From: a virus
Virus record (IMG/VR): IMGVR_UViG_3300038552_000129
Coordinates: 1 to 26,588 of that record
Length of the DNA: 26,588 nucleotides
Direction: 5' to 3' (one strand)
Shown here in pieces: positions 7,007 to 12,555 of the stretch (position 1 is its first letter; each line of letters opens with the position of its first letter). Under the pieces are notes generated by a model. That model was not told the DNA's origin and searched no databases. It saw nothing but the letters and a program-made list of their open reading frames with translations. The translations under genes and the position numbers were made by a program.

Positions 7007-7077
7007 CTGGCACTCCTCCGTCCCCATTCGATGAACGCGAGGACGATGATTGCTGCAACTAGGGTCGTTGAGGTCAC
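7003..7077 (-). CDS. 24-residue single-span membrane peptide of the lysis cassette
   Basis: A very short gene starting at GTG 7077, whose GTGA overlaps the stop of the upstream membrane gene, and ending in ATGA with the endolysin start. It encodes one hydrophobic helix (TLVAAIIVLAFIEW) followed by a basic end (GRRSAR), so probably N-out or membrane-inserted with a cytoplasmic basic tail. Exact overlap on both sides with coding neighbours argues that it is translated. It may be a holin accessory or pinholin-like peptide. Confidence 0.55.
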   Translation of the reverse strand: MTSTTLVAAIIVLAFIEWGRRSAR

Positions 7078-7250
7078 TTCGCCCGCCTGTCTCGTCGAGC
7101 TTCGGCGATTACGAAGGGGAGCACGATTGCGGTGGGAAGCGCCGCCGCCGCCCATCCGAGCCATGTTCCCACGACGGGAACAGAGCGGAAGGCGAAGAAG
7201 AAGATGGCGGAGAGCGCCGCCCATGCGAGCGAAAGGATTGTCCACTTCAT
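7074..7250 (-). CDS. Putative holin, 58 residues, two membrane segments
   Basis: Starts at ATG 7250, overlapping the preceding stop (ATGA). Two hydrophobic segments are visible: about residues 4-22 (ILSLAWAALSAIFFFAF) and about 27-50 (VGTWLGWAAAALPTAIVLPFVI), followed by a basic tail EARRDRRAK. Small size, two helices, charged C-terminus and position two genes before the endolysin are the usual signature of a class II holin, which opens the inner membrane to free the amidase. No family match is claimed. Confidence 0.68.
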   Translation of the reverse strand: MKWTILSLAWAALSAIFFFAFRSVPVVGTWLGWAAAALPTAIVLPFVIAEARRDRRAK

Positions 7251-7333
7251 GGAAGCCTCCTCGCCCAGATTCCGAGGGCGCACACGAGACAGATGAACGC
7301 TAGGACGAAGGGGAGAAGCTCGGGGGAGTTCAT
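7247..7333 (-). CDS. 28-residue single-span membrane peptide of the lysis cassette
   Basis: Begins at ATG 7333 inside the stop of the upstream gene (ATGA) and ends in an ATGA overlap with the putative holin. The sequence is almost wholly one helix (LLPFVLAFICLVCALGIW) followed by ARRLP. Perfect overlap with both neighbours supports translation. It may be a second holin, an antiholin or a membrane regulator. Confidence 0.55.
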   Translation of the reverse strand: MNSPELLPFVLAFICLVCALGIWARRLP

Positions 7334-7524
7334 AGCGACCTCCGAACGAACGCCCGGTGAAGGGACGTCTTCTCTTCTCGTCGAGGGCGGTACGCGCGGA
7401 GCGCCTCGGGCGCATCTTCGAGAACGTTGAACGTCCCGTCCGAGTTGAACACGAAGAGGACGTTCCGATGAACGGCTTTCGGCGAAGGGATGTCGTAGCC
7501 CCTTCCGGCTTGCGAGGCTCGCAT
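7330..7524 (-). CDS. Hypothetical protein, 64 residues
   Basis: A small basic protein (VLFVFNSDGTFNVLEDAPEAL in the middle, RRPREEK-type basic residues toward the end). The ATG overlaps the preceding stop (TAATG) and the stop overlaps the first lysis-cassette gene. No family was recognised; its tight packing suggests it is expressed with the lysis genes. Confidence 0.62.
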   Translation of the reverse strand: MRASQAGRGYDIPSPKAVHRNVLFVFNSDGTFNVLEDAPEALRAYRPRREEKTSLHRAFVRRSL

Positions 7525-7799
7525 TAGACTTCGCCCGCCGGGGTTGAGAGGAACTCGTCGAGAAGGATTCCGAGCGCTTCTCGAAGCGCGCGCGCCGCCT
7601 CGAAGTCGAGGGACATGAAAGCCCCTTCGTTGTCTCCGTTCGCGATGTTGATGAAAGCGACCGCTCCCGCCTTCGGGTTGTCCGGACAGAGGGTCAGGAT
7701 AGTCGTCGACCCGTCCTCGTATGCCTCGACGTCTTCGATGATGAGTTGCCTCTCGGACAAGTCCTCGAAGTCGTTTCTGATAACTGGAGTCTGCGTCAT
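7524..7799 (-). CDS. Hypothetical acidic protein, 91 residues
   Basis: ATG 7799 was chosen because AGGACACACA precedes it, the common Shine-Dalgarno of this genome; an upstream in-frame ATG at 7847 would overlap the previous gene. The protein is acidic, with a beta-rich centre (STTILTLCPDNP, AVAFINIANGD) and a C-terminal helix (FEAARALREALGILLDEFL). No known family was recognised. Confidence 0.65.
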   Translation of the reverse strand: MTQTPVIRNDFEDLSERQLIIEDVEAYEDGSTTILTLCPDNPKAGAVAFINIANGDNEGAFMSLDFEAARALREALGILLDEFLSTPAGEV

Positions 7800-7833
7800 T
7801 GTGTGTCCTATCTGCGGGGGCTTCCCGCGAAAC

Positions 7834-7989
7834 TTATCTGTGAACAATCTCGACGAGGGAGAGTTCCTCGTGCTCGCGAAGGAGTTCGTCGAGACGACTT
7901 AGCGCCTCGAAGCGCGTCTCGAAGGGCTCCACAGTGGGGCTCCGTTCGCCCTCCGTCGGGAGGATATAGACCAGGATGTACGCGGTCAT
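7834..7989 (-). CDS. Hypothetical protein, 51 residues
   Basis: Starts at ATG 7989, which overlaps the stop of the 52-residue gene (ATGA). The sequence begins MTAYILVYILPTEGE and ends with a charged helix (RFEALSRLDELLREHEELSLVEI). Overlap with the upstream gene and good coding character support it. Function unknown. Confidence 0.6.
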   Translation of the reverse strand: MTAYILVYILPTEGERSPTVEPFETRFEALSRLDELLREHEELSLVEIVHR

Positions 7990-8144
7990 CTGCCGCGCCT
8001 CGCGTGCTTCGACGCCTCGATTGCGGCAATCTGTCGCTTCGCCTTCTCGGGGGTCGGATGACATCCTAGAACCTTCCCGTTCGGCTCCTCGACGCAGTAC
8101 ACAGTTTTATTGTTCCGTTGTCTCTTCTTCACTGCGAGGGGCAT
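7986..8144 (-). CDS. Small phage protein, 52 residues, overlapping its upstream gene
   Basis: ATG 8144 is preceded by AAAGGAGGAGCAG, one of the strongest Shine-Dalgarno sequences in the window, and the gene begins 38 bases inside the end of the upstream zinc-ribbon gene in another frame. The protein has a basic N-terminus and then VYCVEEPNGKVLGCHPTPEK with an amphipathic helix AKRQIAAIEASKH, a pattern seen in many small phage proteins of unknown role. It ends in an ATGA overlap with the next gene. A GTG at 8132 in the same frame is a weaker alternative. Confidence 0.72.
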   Translation of the reverse strand: MPLAVKKRQRNNKTVYCVEEPNGKVLGCHPTPEKAKRQIAAIEASKHARRGR

Positions 8145-8505
8145 CTGCTCCTCCTTTCACGAGGACAAGCCCCGGGGTCGTCTTCTCCGGCATGGGCGCC
8201 GTGAACCCTATCGCGAGCCCCGTGGGGTCGCTCTGAATCTGCATCGACCAGCCGCATCCAAGGGAAGTGCATCGCCACACGTAGGGCGCGTAATGCCTCG
8301 GGACGGTCGTCGACCGCCCTCTCCCGCAACCGGGACAGACGAACTTGAACGGCACTTCGCCCTCGTCGAGAGGGTATTTCCGGATTCTGGACAAAGGTGT
8401 CCCTTTCTTAGGCGATAGGAGAACGTCTCCGCTCTGCGGGGCGCCGCCTGCGGCGACCTCCGGGATGAGGGCGCGGCTCTTATCTGTCGTCTCCATTCTT
8501 AGCAT
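8107..8505 (-). CDS. Zinc-ribbon-like protein, 132 residues
   Basis: The central part has FVCPGCGRG near residue 55 and WRCTSLGCGW near 77, two Cys pairs fitting a zinc ribbon, followed by a Glu/Thr-rich tail. ATG 8505 has GAAGG eight bases upstream; ATG 8496 is an alternative without one. The start lies inside the second copy of the recurrent promoter-like box, so if that box is a promoter the first codons could not be on its transcript; it may act as an operator here. Nucleic-acid binding is plausible from the ribbon, but no family was recognised. Confidence 0.65.
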   Translation of the reverse strand: MLRMETTDKSRALIPEVAAGGAPQSGDVLLSPKKGTPLSRIRKYPLDEGEVPFKFVCPGCGRGRSTTVPRHYAPYVWRCTSLGCGWSMQIQSDPTGLAIGFTAPMPEKTTPGLVLVKGGADAPRSEEETTEQ

Positions 8506-8514
8506 ACGTAAAGC
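8494..8514 (-). promoter_or_regulatory. Conserved box copy 2
   Basis: Minus strand reads TTTACGTATGCTAAGAATGG, matching the 6.26-kb copy almost base for base, with TATGCT at 8506-8501. It overlaps the start codons of the zinc-ribbon gene and lacks a -35, so operator function is as likely as promoter function. Confidence 0.45.
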
Positions 8515-8570
8515 CTTCGCCCTTCGCCCACTTCCTGAACAATATCAACGCTAATGTCCAGTAACGGGAT

Positions 8571-8588
8571 TGTGTCAAAATAGACACA
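8571..8588. promoter_or_regulatory. Operator-like dyad overlapping a TTGACA
   Basis: TGTGTC-AAAATA-GACACA is a perfect 6-bp inverted repeat with an AT-rich centre. On the minus strand it contains TTGACA (8578-8573), a consensus -35, but only a weak -10 (CATTAG or ATTAGC) follows at proper spacing. It may be a repressor operator over a weak promoter for the 8505 gene. Confidence 0.45.
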
Positions 8589-8673
8589 TGCTCCGTCGCC
8601 CTTCGGGGACATGTTGCCCCTCGAAGGGAGCGAAGCTCGTCGAGACTGCCTCCGTCGCCTTCGCCATCGGGGA

Positions 8674-8735
8674 GGATTACAGTGAGGGTGCAGAGGATAT
8701 TACAGCGAGGGTGCAGAGGAATACAGTGAGGGTGT
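8674..8735. repeat. Three tandem ~23-bp repeats
   Basis: Units ATTACAGTGAGGGTGCAGAG, ATTACAGCGAGGGTGCAGAG and TACAGTGAGGGTGTTGG follow one another with a 23-base period and few substitutions. They are contiguous, with no spacers, so not a CRISPR array. Confidence 0.7.
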
Positions 8736-8927
8736 TGGGGGTTCATCCAACCCACCTCCCCGTACACCCCCCCACAAAAACCTACACCTCCCACACCTCC
8801 TCACCTCGACCTACATCGCAATCGTTTCATACTGAACAAGCCTGTCAAAAAGCGTGCCACGCAGGGGCGAAGCTGCGAAGGTGCAGCTCGTCGAGGGTTG
8901 GCACGGAACTTGCTTGCAGTGTGCGTC

Positions 8928-9090
8928 GATGTAGGTGCGGAACCTCGGCTCCCGAGCGCAGCGAGGGGGCTGCATTTGTGCTGGCACGAATCTTGCACGC
9001 CGTCGAGGGCTGTTCAGGTGAGGCGATGTAGGTGCAACTTGTTGCGATGTGGGCGCGTGTAGGTGCGGCACCCCACCCCCATGTAGGTGC
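8928..9090 (+). repeat. Cluster of GATGTAGGTGC direct repeats
   Basis: Two exact copies (8928-8938, 9025-9035), one copy lacking the first base (9081-9090), and two variants (9046-9056 GATGTGGGCGC, 9057-9066 GTGTAGGTGC). An inverted near copy lies at about 8808-8819. The spacing is irregular (97, 21, 11 and 24 bases), unlike coding repeats. Confidence 0.65.
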
Positions 9091-9189
9091 GCGGGGGGGA
9101 AGGGGGCTCGCCGACCCCCCGAACGCGCACAGGATTTTTTGAGAATCCCGTTCCAGTCTCACGGTAACGCCCACCGAGGCAAGCGCCCT

Positions 9190-9402
9190 TTACTTCCGCC
9201 CCTCCCGAGTAAAGCTCCGTTGCCTTGCGTCCCCGTCGAGGCATCCCTCCTCGTGCCTTCGCCCCCCGTGGGGGAGGGGGCGCCAGCACACGAGGCACGT
9301 CCCGCGGCGGTAGCACTCCTCGCAGAAGGCGCGCCCGTCCTCTTCGAGGAGGGCGGGGAGCTCTCCGCAGTTCGAGCAGAGGGGAGGAGGCGGCTTCGTC
9401 AT
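9190..9402 (-). CDS. Small zinc-finger protein, 70 residues
   Basis: The protein has CSNCGELPALL, FCEECYRRG and CLVCWRPL, three CxxC knuckles, plus a HEEGC end, spaced like a treble of zinc-binding motifs within about 45 residues. The start is ATG 9402; the upstream sequence has no good Shine-Dalgarno, so the start is less sure. The pattern of knuckles argues strongly for a real gene. Such small phage zinc proteins often bind nucleic acid or host polymerase, but nothing more can be said. Confidence 0.6.
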   Translation of the reverse strand: MTKPPPPLCSNCGELPALLEEDGRAFCEECYRRGTCLVCWRPLPHGGRRHEEGCLDGDARQRSFTREGRK

Positions 9403-9578
9403 GGCGGCTTCTGGTAGCCCCGGAGAGGGCGGGAGGGGAGGGGGGTAGCTAGGGGACTAGCGGCGGGGTTGGGTTCGCCCCGCAGCGGGCGTTCTGAGGG
9501 CTGCGAGCGCGAGGCGCAGAGCGAGGCGCCGGAAGGGGGCGCGGTAGCGGGGGTTCGCTCGGAGCCACTCCCCCCAAG

Positions 9579-9764
9579 TCACGCGGAGGGCTCCTCGTCG
9601 AAGTTGAGGGATAACTGTTCGACGACAAGCTCCTCGTCGAAGTTGAGGGATAACTGTTCGACGACAAGCTCCTCGTCGAGTGCAGCCTCGCGCAGAGCGG
9701 CGCAGATGCGGAGGAGCGCGTCGAGGTCGCTCCCCTCGATTGTGAAGGTCACTTTCGTTGACAT
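9579..9764 (-). CDS. Hypothetical acidic protein with tandem 13-residue repeat
   Basis: A 61-residue protein starting at ATG 9764 after an AAAGGACC site. Residues 1-30 look like a beta strand then a helix (DLDALLRICAALREAALDEE). The C-terminal half is two exact copies of DEELVVEQLSLNF, followed by DEEPSA. The repeat is exact at DNA level (two 39-bp units), so it is recent. Function unknown. Confidence 0.65.
   Translation of the reverse strand: MSTKVTFTIEGSDLDALLRICAALREAALDEELVVEQLSLNFDEELVVEQLSLNFDEEPSA
9591..9679. repeat. Exact 39-bp tandem repeat (2 copies plus 11 bp)
   Basis: Unit 1 is 9591-9629, unit 2 is 9630-9668, and the first 11 bases recur at 9669-9679. The period is 13 codons, so the reading frame of the host gene is kept. 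The copies are identical, pointing to recent slippage or unequal recombination. Confidence 0.9.
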
Positions 9765-9785
9765 GGCGGCGGTCCTTTCAATAGC

Positions 9786-9815
9786 AGAAAGCCCCCCGGC
9801 GAGTTGCGCCGGGGG
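9786..9815 (-). terminator. Intrinsic terminator upstream of the repeat-bearing gene
   Basis: Minus strand CCCCCGGCG-CAACT-CGCCGGGGG is a perfect 9-bp stem with a 5-base loop, followed by GCTTTCT. The short T tract makes it moderately strong. It separates the 9882-10229 gene from the 9764 gene. Confidence 0.6.
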
Positions 9816-9881
9816 ACCTTCAGGGTTCAGCGGTCCGAGTTCTCGGGGTCCGCGGAGAGTTGGGGGGAGGGGCGAAGTCCC

Positions 9882-10229
9882 TCAGAGGGAGTTCTCGAAC
9901 ACCGTCTCCGTCGAGACGGGATGCAGAAGGTAATCGCTCGCGGTGATGTCCGCGAAGATGTCCCCCTGTCGGTTCCGCATGACGTCGATGAGGACGTGGT
10001 CGAAGCCGTCGTTGATGAGGTCGACGGCGGCGTCCGCGACGTACAGGCGAAGGGCGCGAGAGACGGCGAGGTCAATCGAGTCTTCGATGAGGGTCTTCGT
10101 CGCGGAGAGCGACTCGAAGCGAACCGCACCCTCGTAGCCCCCGAGGTCGAAGTTGATGAAATAGAGGGGGTCGCCCGAAGCGGAGCGGGAGACGAGGACA
10201 CTGACGCGGGAAAGGGTGAAGGTGGACAT
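9882..10229 (-). CDS. Hypothetical protein, 115 residues
   Basis: ATG 10229 follows AAAGGAGTTTGAT, a strong Shine-Dalgarno that overlaps the stop of the upstream gene. The protein has a beta-rich N-terminus (TLSRVSVLVSRSASGDPLYFINFDLGGYEGAVRF) and a helical centre (LIEDSIDLAVSRALRLYVADAAVDLI). No family was recognised. It closes a short operon ahead of a terminator. Confidence 0.7.
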   Translation of the reverse strand: MSTFTLSRVSVLVSRSASGDPLYFINFDLGGYEGAVRFESLSATKTLIEDSIDLAVSRALRLYVADAAVDLINDGFDHVLIDVMRNRQGDIFADITASDYLLHPVSTETVFENSL

Positions 10230-10230
10230 A

Positions 10231-10479
10231 TCAAACTCCTTTGTTGGTTTGGAAGGTGTAGGTAGCGACGATGGTCCAGAGGGTTTGCGGCTGCGCGAAG
10301 ATTTCCGATTCGCATGAGGCGCAGCACACGACCTCGACCGCGCGTTGGCGTTGACTCATCTTCGAGCGGGTCCGGAGGGGCTCGTAGCGAAGGAGAGAGC
10401 CGAAGGCGACAGGCGCATCGCAGAGAAAGCAACGCGCCGCGCGACTGGTTTGGGTTGGGGTGCTTGGATTCTTGTTCAT
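10231..10479 (-). CDS. Small Cys-pair (zinc-finger-like) protein, 82 residues
   Basis: CFLC at residues 17-20 and CCASC at 52-56 form two Cys pairs about 32 residues apart, fitting a small zinc ribbon. The start ATG 10479 is exactly where a predicted transcript would begin (see the promoter at 10486-10514), so the message may be leaderless. An in-frame start farther up (ATG 10551) would add a 24-residue extension and is possible. Function unknown. Confidence 0.62.
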   Translation of the reverse strand: MNKNPSTPTQTSRAARCFLCDAPVAFGSLLRYEPLRTRSKMSQRQRAVEVVCCASCESEIFAQPQTLWTIVATYTFQTNKGV

Positions 10480-10485
10480 ACCCTC

Positions 10486-10514
10486 ACTCTGACGGACGGA
10501 ACGGGGGGCGGCAA
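10486..10514 (-). promoter_or_regulatory. Putative leaderless-type promoter with GC-rich inverted repeat
   Basis: Minus strand TTGCCG (10514-10509), 17 bases, CAGAGT (10491-10486), then GAGGGT and the ATG at 10479. The -35 sits in the loop of GGGGGGC-TTGCC-GCCCCCC. The -10 is weak, but spacing and downstream sequence match the stronger promoter before 12389 exactly. Confidence 0.4.
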
Positions 10515-10635
10515 GCCCCCCGATGTCGATTTGTGGGTCCGTGTAGGACATCACTCCCCCCGACCCCATCCGCCCCGCTTCGCCTCGACGAGAGTCGATA
10601 TGGCGAGGGACGCTCGGGGGGGAGTGTCGAGCCTA

Positions 10636-10944
10636 TCAGCACTTTTCGTCTGCCGCCTCACAAAAATCGCTGAGGGAGAGGAGCCCCGTCCGCTCGTCGA
10701 TGAGGTCGAGGAGGCTCGCGGCGTGAACCCCGAGGAAGCTCCGCTCGACGACCCCGTCGCGGAGGAACTTGACGGAGTAGAGCCCGGACGCGAGGTCTAG
10801 GGCGATGCGAACGTGCGAGACTTTCGCGGGGTTGCGGCGCACGTTGAAGGTGAGGGAGTTCGCGGTGAAGACGAAGTCCCTCGCCCCTAGCGCGCGGAGC
10901 GCTGCGGGTCCTAGCTCGTACTTGATGTCAGATGCGATAGTCAT
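10636..10944 (-). CDS. Conserved phage hypothetical protein, 102 residues
   Basis: The start has AGGAGA upstream. The N-terminal half (IASDIKYELGPAALRALGARDFVFTANSLTF, then VRIALDLASGLYSVKFLR) matches the pattern of a small protein widespread in phage genomes: a helix, a LGA(K/R) turn, a xNSLxF strand and a xYxVxF strand, with a C-terminal LLDLIDERTGL helix. The role of that family is not established. It sits in the run of small genes between the RuvC-like resolvase and the gene-free interval. Confidence 0.68.
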   Translation of the reverse strand: MTIASDIKYELGPAALRALGARDFVFTANSLTFNVRRNPAKVSHVRIALDLASGLYSVKFLRDGVVERSFLGVHAASLLDLIDERTGLLSLSDFCEAADEKC

Positions 10945-10953
10945 GGCTGTCTC

Positions 10954-11508
10954 CTACAGTTTCAGGGTCCAATCGGTGAACGAGGGGGCGCGGTCGACAT
11001 AGCTGGAGAGGTCCTCCTCGTACACGGCGAGGGCTCCCCGGCTTCGCCCCGTGGAAGTGAAGGGTTCCCGCGCGAGGCGCTTCGCGTCCCCGTAGGAGAA
11101 GCACCATCGGAGGCGATGCTCCCGCCCCGAGACTCCCTGTCTCCAGGCAACCCCGAGGATGGGGTTCCCCTCGGGGGTCCGACGAAGCGCTTCGGGGTAG
11201 AAGACGAACGAGCGGCGCTCGGGGGCGTAGCGGTCGTGGTCGTAGCTCTTGACTTGGAAGCGCCCGATGTCTGCTCCGTGGTTCCCGTCGTGGACGTCGA
11301 GGTCGGGGTCGGGCAGTCCGAGGAGACGCGAGACGTAGAACTCCGAGAGGGCGCCGTCGATGAGGCTCCGCGCGTAGTTCTTCGCGGCTTCCCAACCCAG
11401 ACGGTACGGACGTGTCGCGAGCTTGTCCTCCGCGAAGCGCTCCGCGAGGCGCCCGTGCTCGGGGAGAACCGCGAGAACAGGCGCCCCGTAGATGCGAACG
11501 ATGGTCAT
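10954..11508 (-). CDS. Putative PD-(D/E)XK-like nuclease fold protein, 184 residues
   Basis: Starts at ATG 11508, overlapping the previous stop (ATGA). A helix with LIDGALSEFYVSRLLGLP (Glu56) precedes GADIGRFQVKSYD, giving Asp80 and Q85-V86-K87. This looks like the core of a restriction-endonuclease fold (E, then D, then (E/Q)xK), with Gln in place of the usual Glu, as in some restriction and homing enzymes. A phage DNA-processing or host-DNA-degrading role is possible. The fold call is inference from the motif; length is normal for small members. Confidence 0.5.
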   Translation of the reverse strand: MTIVRIYGAPVLAVLPEHGRLAERFAEDKLATRPYRLGWEAAKNYARSLIDGALSEFYVSRLLGLPDPDLDVHDGNHGADIGRFQVKSYDHDRYAPERRSFVFYPEALRRTPEGNPILGVAWRQGVSGREHRLRWCFSYGDAKRLAREPFTSTGRSRGALAVYEEDLSSYVDRAPSFTDWTLKL

Positions 11509-11852
11509 CGGGGGAGACTCGACCAGGTTTGGTAGAAGTCCTCGGTCGCTTCGAGGGCGCCGACTACCGCGTAGAAGAACGCCTCGGAGAGAACCGCGAT
11601 GCGGACGCAGACGGGGAAGGGGAGCCCCTCCGCGTAGATGTCGAGGGGGTCGGGCGCGTTGAGAACGAAGTCCTCGAACCAGTCCCCGAAGTGCAGCCGC
11701 GCGCAATCGTAACGGTCGTCCTCGTCGCTCGTCGGGCGAACGTCCGAGATGTCCCACCGCCCCGCGTCGGCGGAGGCGTTCCAGGCGTCGAGGGCATGGT
11801 CGACGAGCGCGTCGTCGTCCATCTGGAGGAGTTGTCCGAGTGTCTTCTTCAT
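11505..11852 (-). CDS. Hypothetical acidic protein, 115 residues
   Basis: ATG 11852 has AAAGGACACC just upstream. The protein starts MKKTLGQLLQMDDDALVDHALDAW, then has a WDISDV segment, an acidic stretch and a hydrophobic C-terminal helix (VCVRIAVLSEAFFYAVVGALEATEDFY). Its stop overlaps the next start. No family was recognised. Confidence 0.68.
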   Translation of the reverse strand: MKKTLGQLLQMDDDALVDHALDAWNASADAGRWDISDVRPTSDEDDRYDCARLHFGDWFEDFVLNAPDPLDIYAEGLPFPVCVRIAVLSEAFFYAVVGALEATEDFYQTWSSLPR

Positions 11853-11866
11853 GGGGTGTCCTTTGG

Positions 11867-12178
11867 TTAGAGGTAGAGTGGAACGATGCCTGCGTCTGAA
11901 ACGTGAACTGCGGAGGTCGTGAAGCCTCCGAACCATGCGTGAACATCTGCGCCCGTGGCGTCGAACTCGACGTCGACAAGCTCGCAGGGGTTCGAGAATC
12001 GGTCGGTGATGAAGAACGCGAGGCGCGTTCGCGTGTTCTCCCCGAGCCCGAGGATGCGGAACGCGTGCGCGAGAACCTCCGCGACTGTCTTGCCGTAGTG
12101 GTCGGAGGAGTCTTCGCCGTTCTCGACGGAGATGCGGAACCCGACGGGGGTTCGATTGATGGTGAAGGCTTTCGTCAT
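11867..12178 (-). CDS. Hypothetical protein, 103 residues
   Basis: ATG 12178 is preceded by AAAGGACACC. Pattern: FTINRTPVGFRISVENG strand pair, then a helix (TVAEVLAHAFRILGLGE), then RLAFFITDRF and VDVEFDATGADV strands. It looks like a compact alpha/beta domain. Unknown function; part of a run of small genes with the same type of Shine-Dalgarno. Confidence 0.68.
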   Translation of the reverse strand: MTKAFTINRTPVGFRISVENGEDSSDHYGKTVAEVLAHAFRILGLGENTRTRLAFFITDRFSNPCELVDVEFDATGADVHAWFGGFTTSAVHVSDAGIVPLYL

Positions 12179-12203
12179 GGTGTGTCCTTTCGTTAGAGTC
12201 CTC

Positions 12204-12389
12204 TTACAGTGAATACGCGAAGTTCAGGATTTCGTCGAAGGTGCCGAGCGCCCAGTCGACGTCATCGCCGTTGCCGCCGATTCCGAGAACGGAATCGATG
12301 ACGTTCTGGCGAAGGCTCTCGTAGGCGTCTTGGCTATCCACGAAAAGCGCGTTGCCCATCGCGATGTCTTTGAGTTTTGTTGTTTCCAT
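12204..12389 (-). CDS. Hypothetical protein, 61 residues, possible leaderless message
   Basis: Begins METTKLKDIAMGNALFVDSQ and has an acidic C-terminal half (GNGDDVDWALGTFDEILNFA). The ATG lies seven bases after the last base of a good -10 hexamer, so transcription would start at the A of the start codon and the mRNA would have no leader. There is no proper Shine-Dalgarno. No family was recognised. Confidence 0.65.
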   Translation of the reverse strand: METTKLKDIAMGNALFVDSQDAYESLRQNVIDSVLGIGGNGDDVDWALGTFDEILNFAYSL

Positions 12390-12395
12390 ACCCTA

Positions 12396-12424
12396 ACTAT
12401 AGAGCTCCCCCGGAGGGGCGTCAA
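12396..12424 (-). promoter_or_regulatory. Sigma70-type promoter giving a leaderless mRNA
   Basis: Minus strand TTGACG (12424-12419), 17 bases, TATAGT (12401-12396). The predicted start is 12389, the A of the next gene's ATG. The -35 lies in the centre of a perfect inverted repeat AGGGGC-TTGAC-GCCCCT (written on the minus strand), a possible operator. It is the best sigma70-type match in the window after the one at 23.9 kb. Confidence 0.68.
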
Positions 12425-12555
12425 GCCCCTCGACGAAAAAAGTTTTCGCACGCCTTTTCGAGCGCGATTTCAGCCTCCCTCTCCGACTTCCGCGGTCCTC
12501 CCCGCGTCCTGTACCAGCGCCAGACAGCCTCGACGAGAGCCTGTCCGGAACTCAC
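12421..12555 (-). CDS. Possible small protein, 44 residues
   Basis: A GTG start at 12555 overlaps the stop of the upstream 65-residue gene (GTGA), the junction type used elsewhere here. The product is a basic amphipathic peptide (GQALVEAVWRWYRTRGGPRK, then SEREAEIALEKACENFFRRG). There is no clear Shine-Dalgarno, so the call rests on the junction and helical composition. Its stop codon lies in the inverted repeat of the next promoter. Confidence 0.45.
   Translation of the reverse strand: MSSGQALVEAVWRWYRTRGGPRKSEREAEIALEKACENFFRRGA

Larger units (their letters stand above)
8589..9189. other. Gene-free interval with short repeats; candidate origin or control region
   Basis: About 600 bases with no convincing gene on either strand. 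The left part (about 8675-8735) has three tandem copies of a roughly 23-bp unit containing TTACAGTGAGGGTGCAGAGG. The right part has GATGTAGGTGC at 8928-8938 and 9025-9035, near copies at 9046-9056, 9057-9066 and 9081-9090, and an inverted copy near 8808-8819. Short direct repeats in a gene-free spacer are typical of iteron-type origins or binding arrays. No DnaA box or strong AT-rich unwinding element was found. Confidence 0.45.

Noticed and set aside
7800-7847. Longer start of the 91-residue protein at ATG 7847
   Set aside because: It would overlap the upstream 51-residue gene and lacks the AGGACACACA site that precedes ATG 7799.
8674-8735. Possible CRISPR array
   Set aside because: Units are directly adjacent with a 23-base period and no spacers; no cas genes nearby.
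8480-8794. 104-codon minus-strand frame across the 23-bp repeats
   Set aside because: Cys/His-rich look comes from the repeats; no Shine-Dalgarno, and the end overlaps the start of the zinc-ribbon gene.
8811-9174. Two minus-strand frames across the GATGTAGGTGC repeats
   Set aside because: Both lack starts with Shine-Dalgarno and have no coding-like composition; HLH/PTS repeats reflect the DNA repeats.
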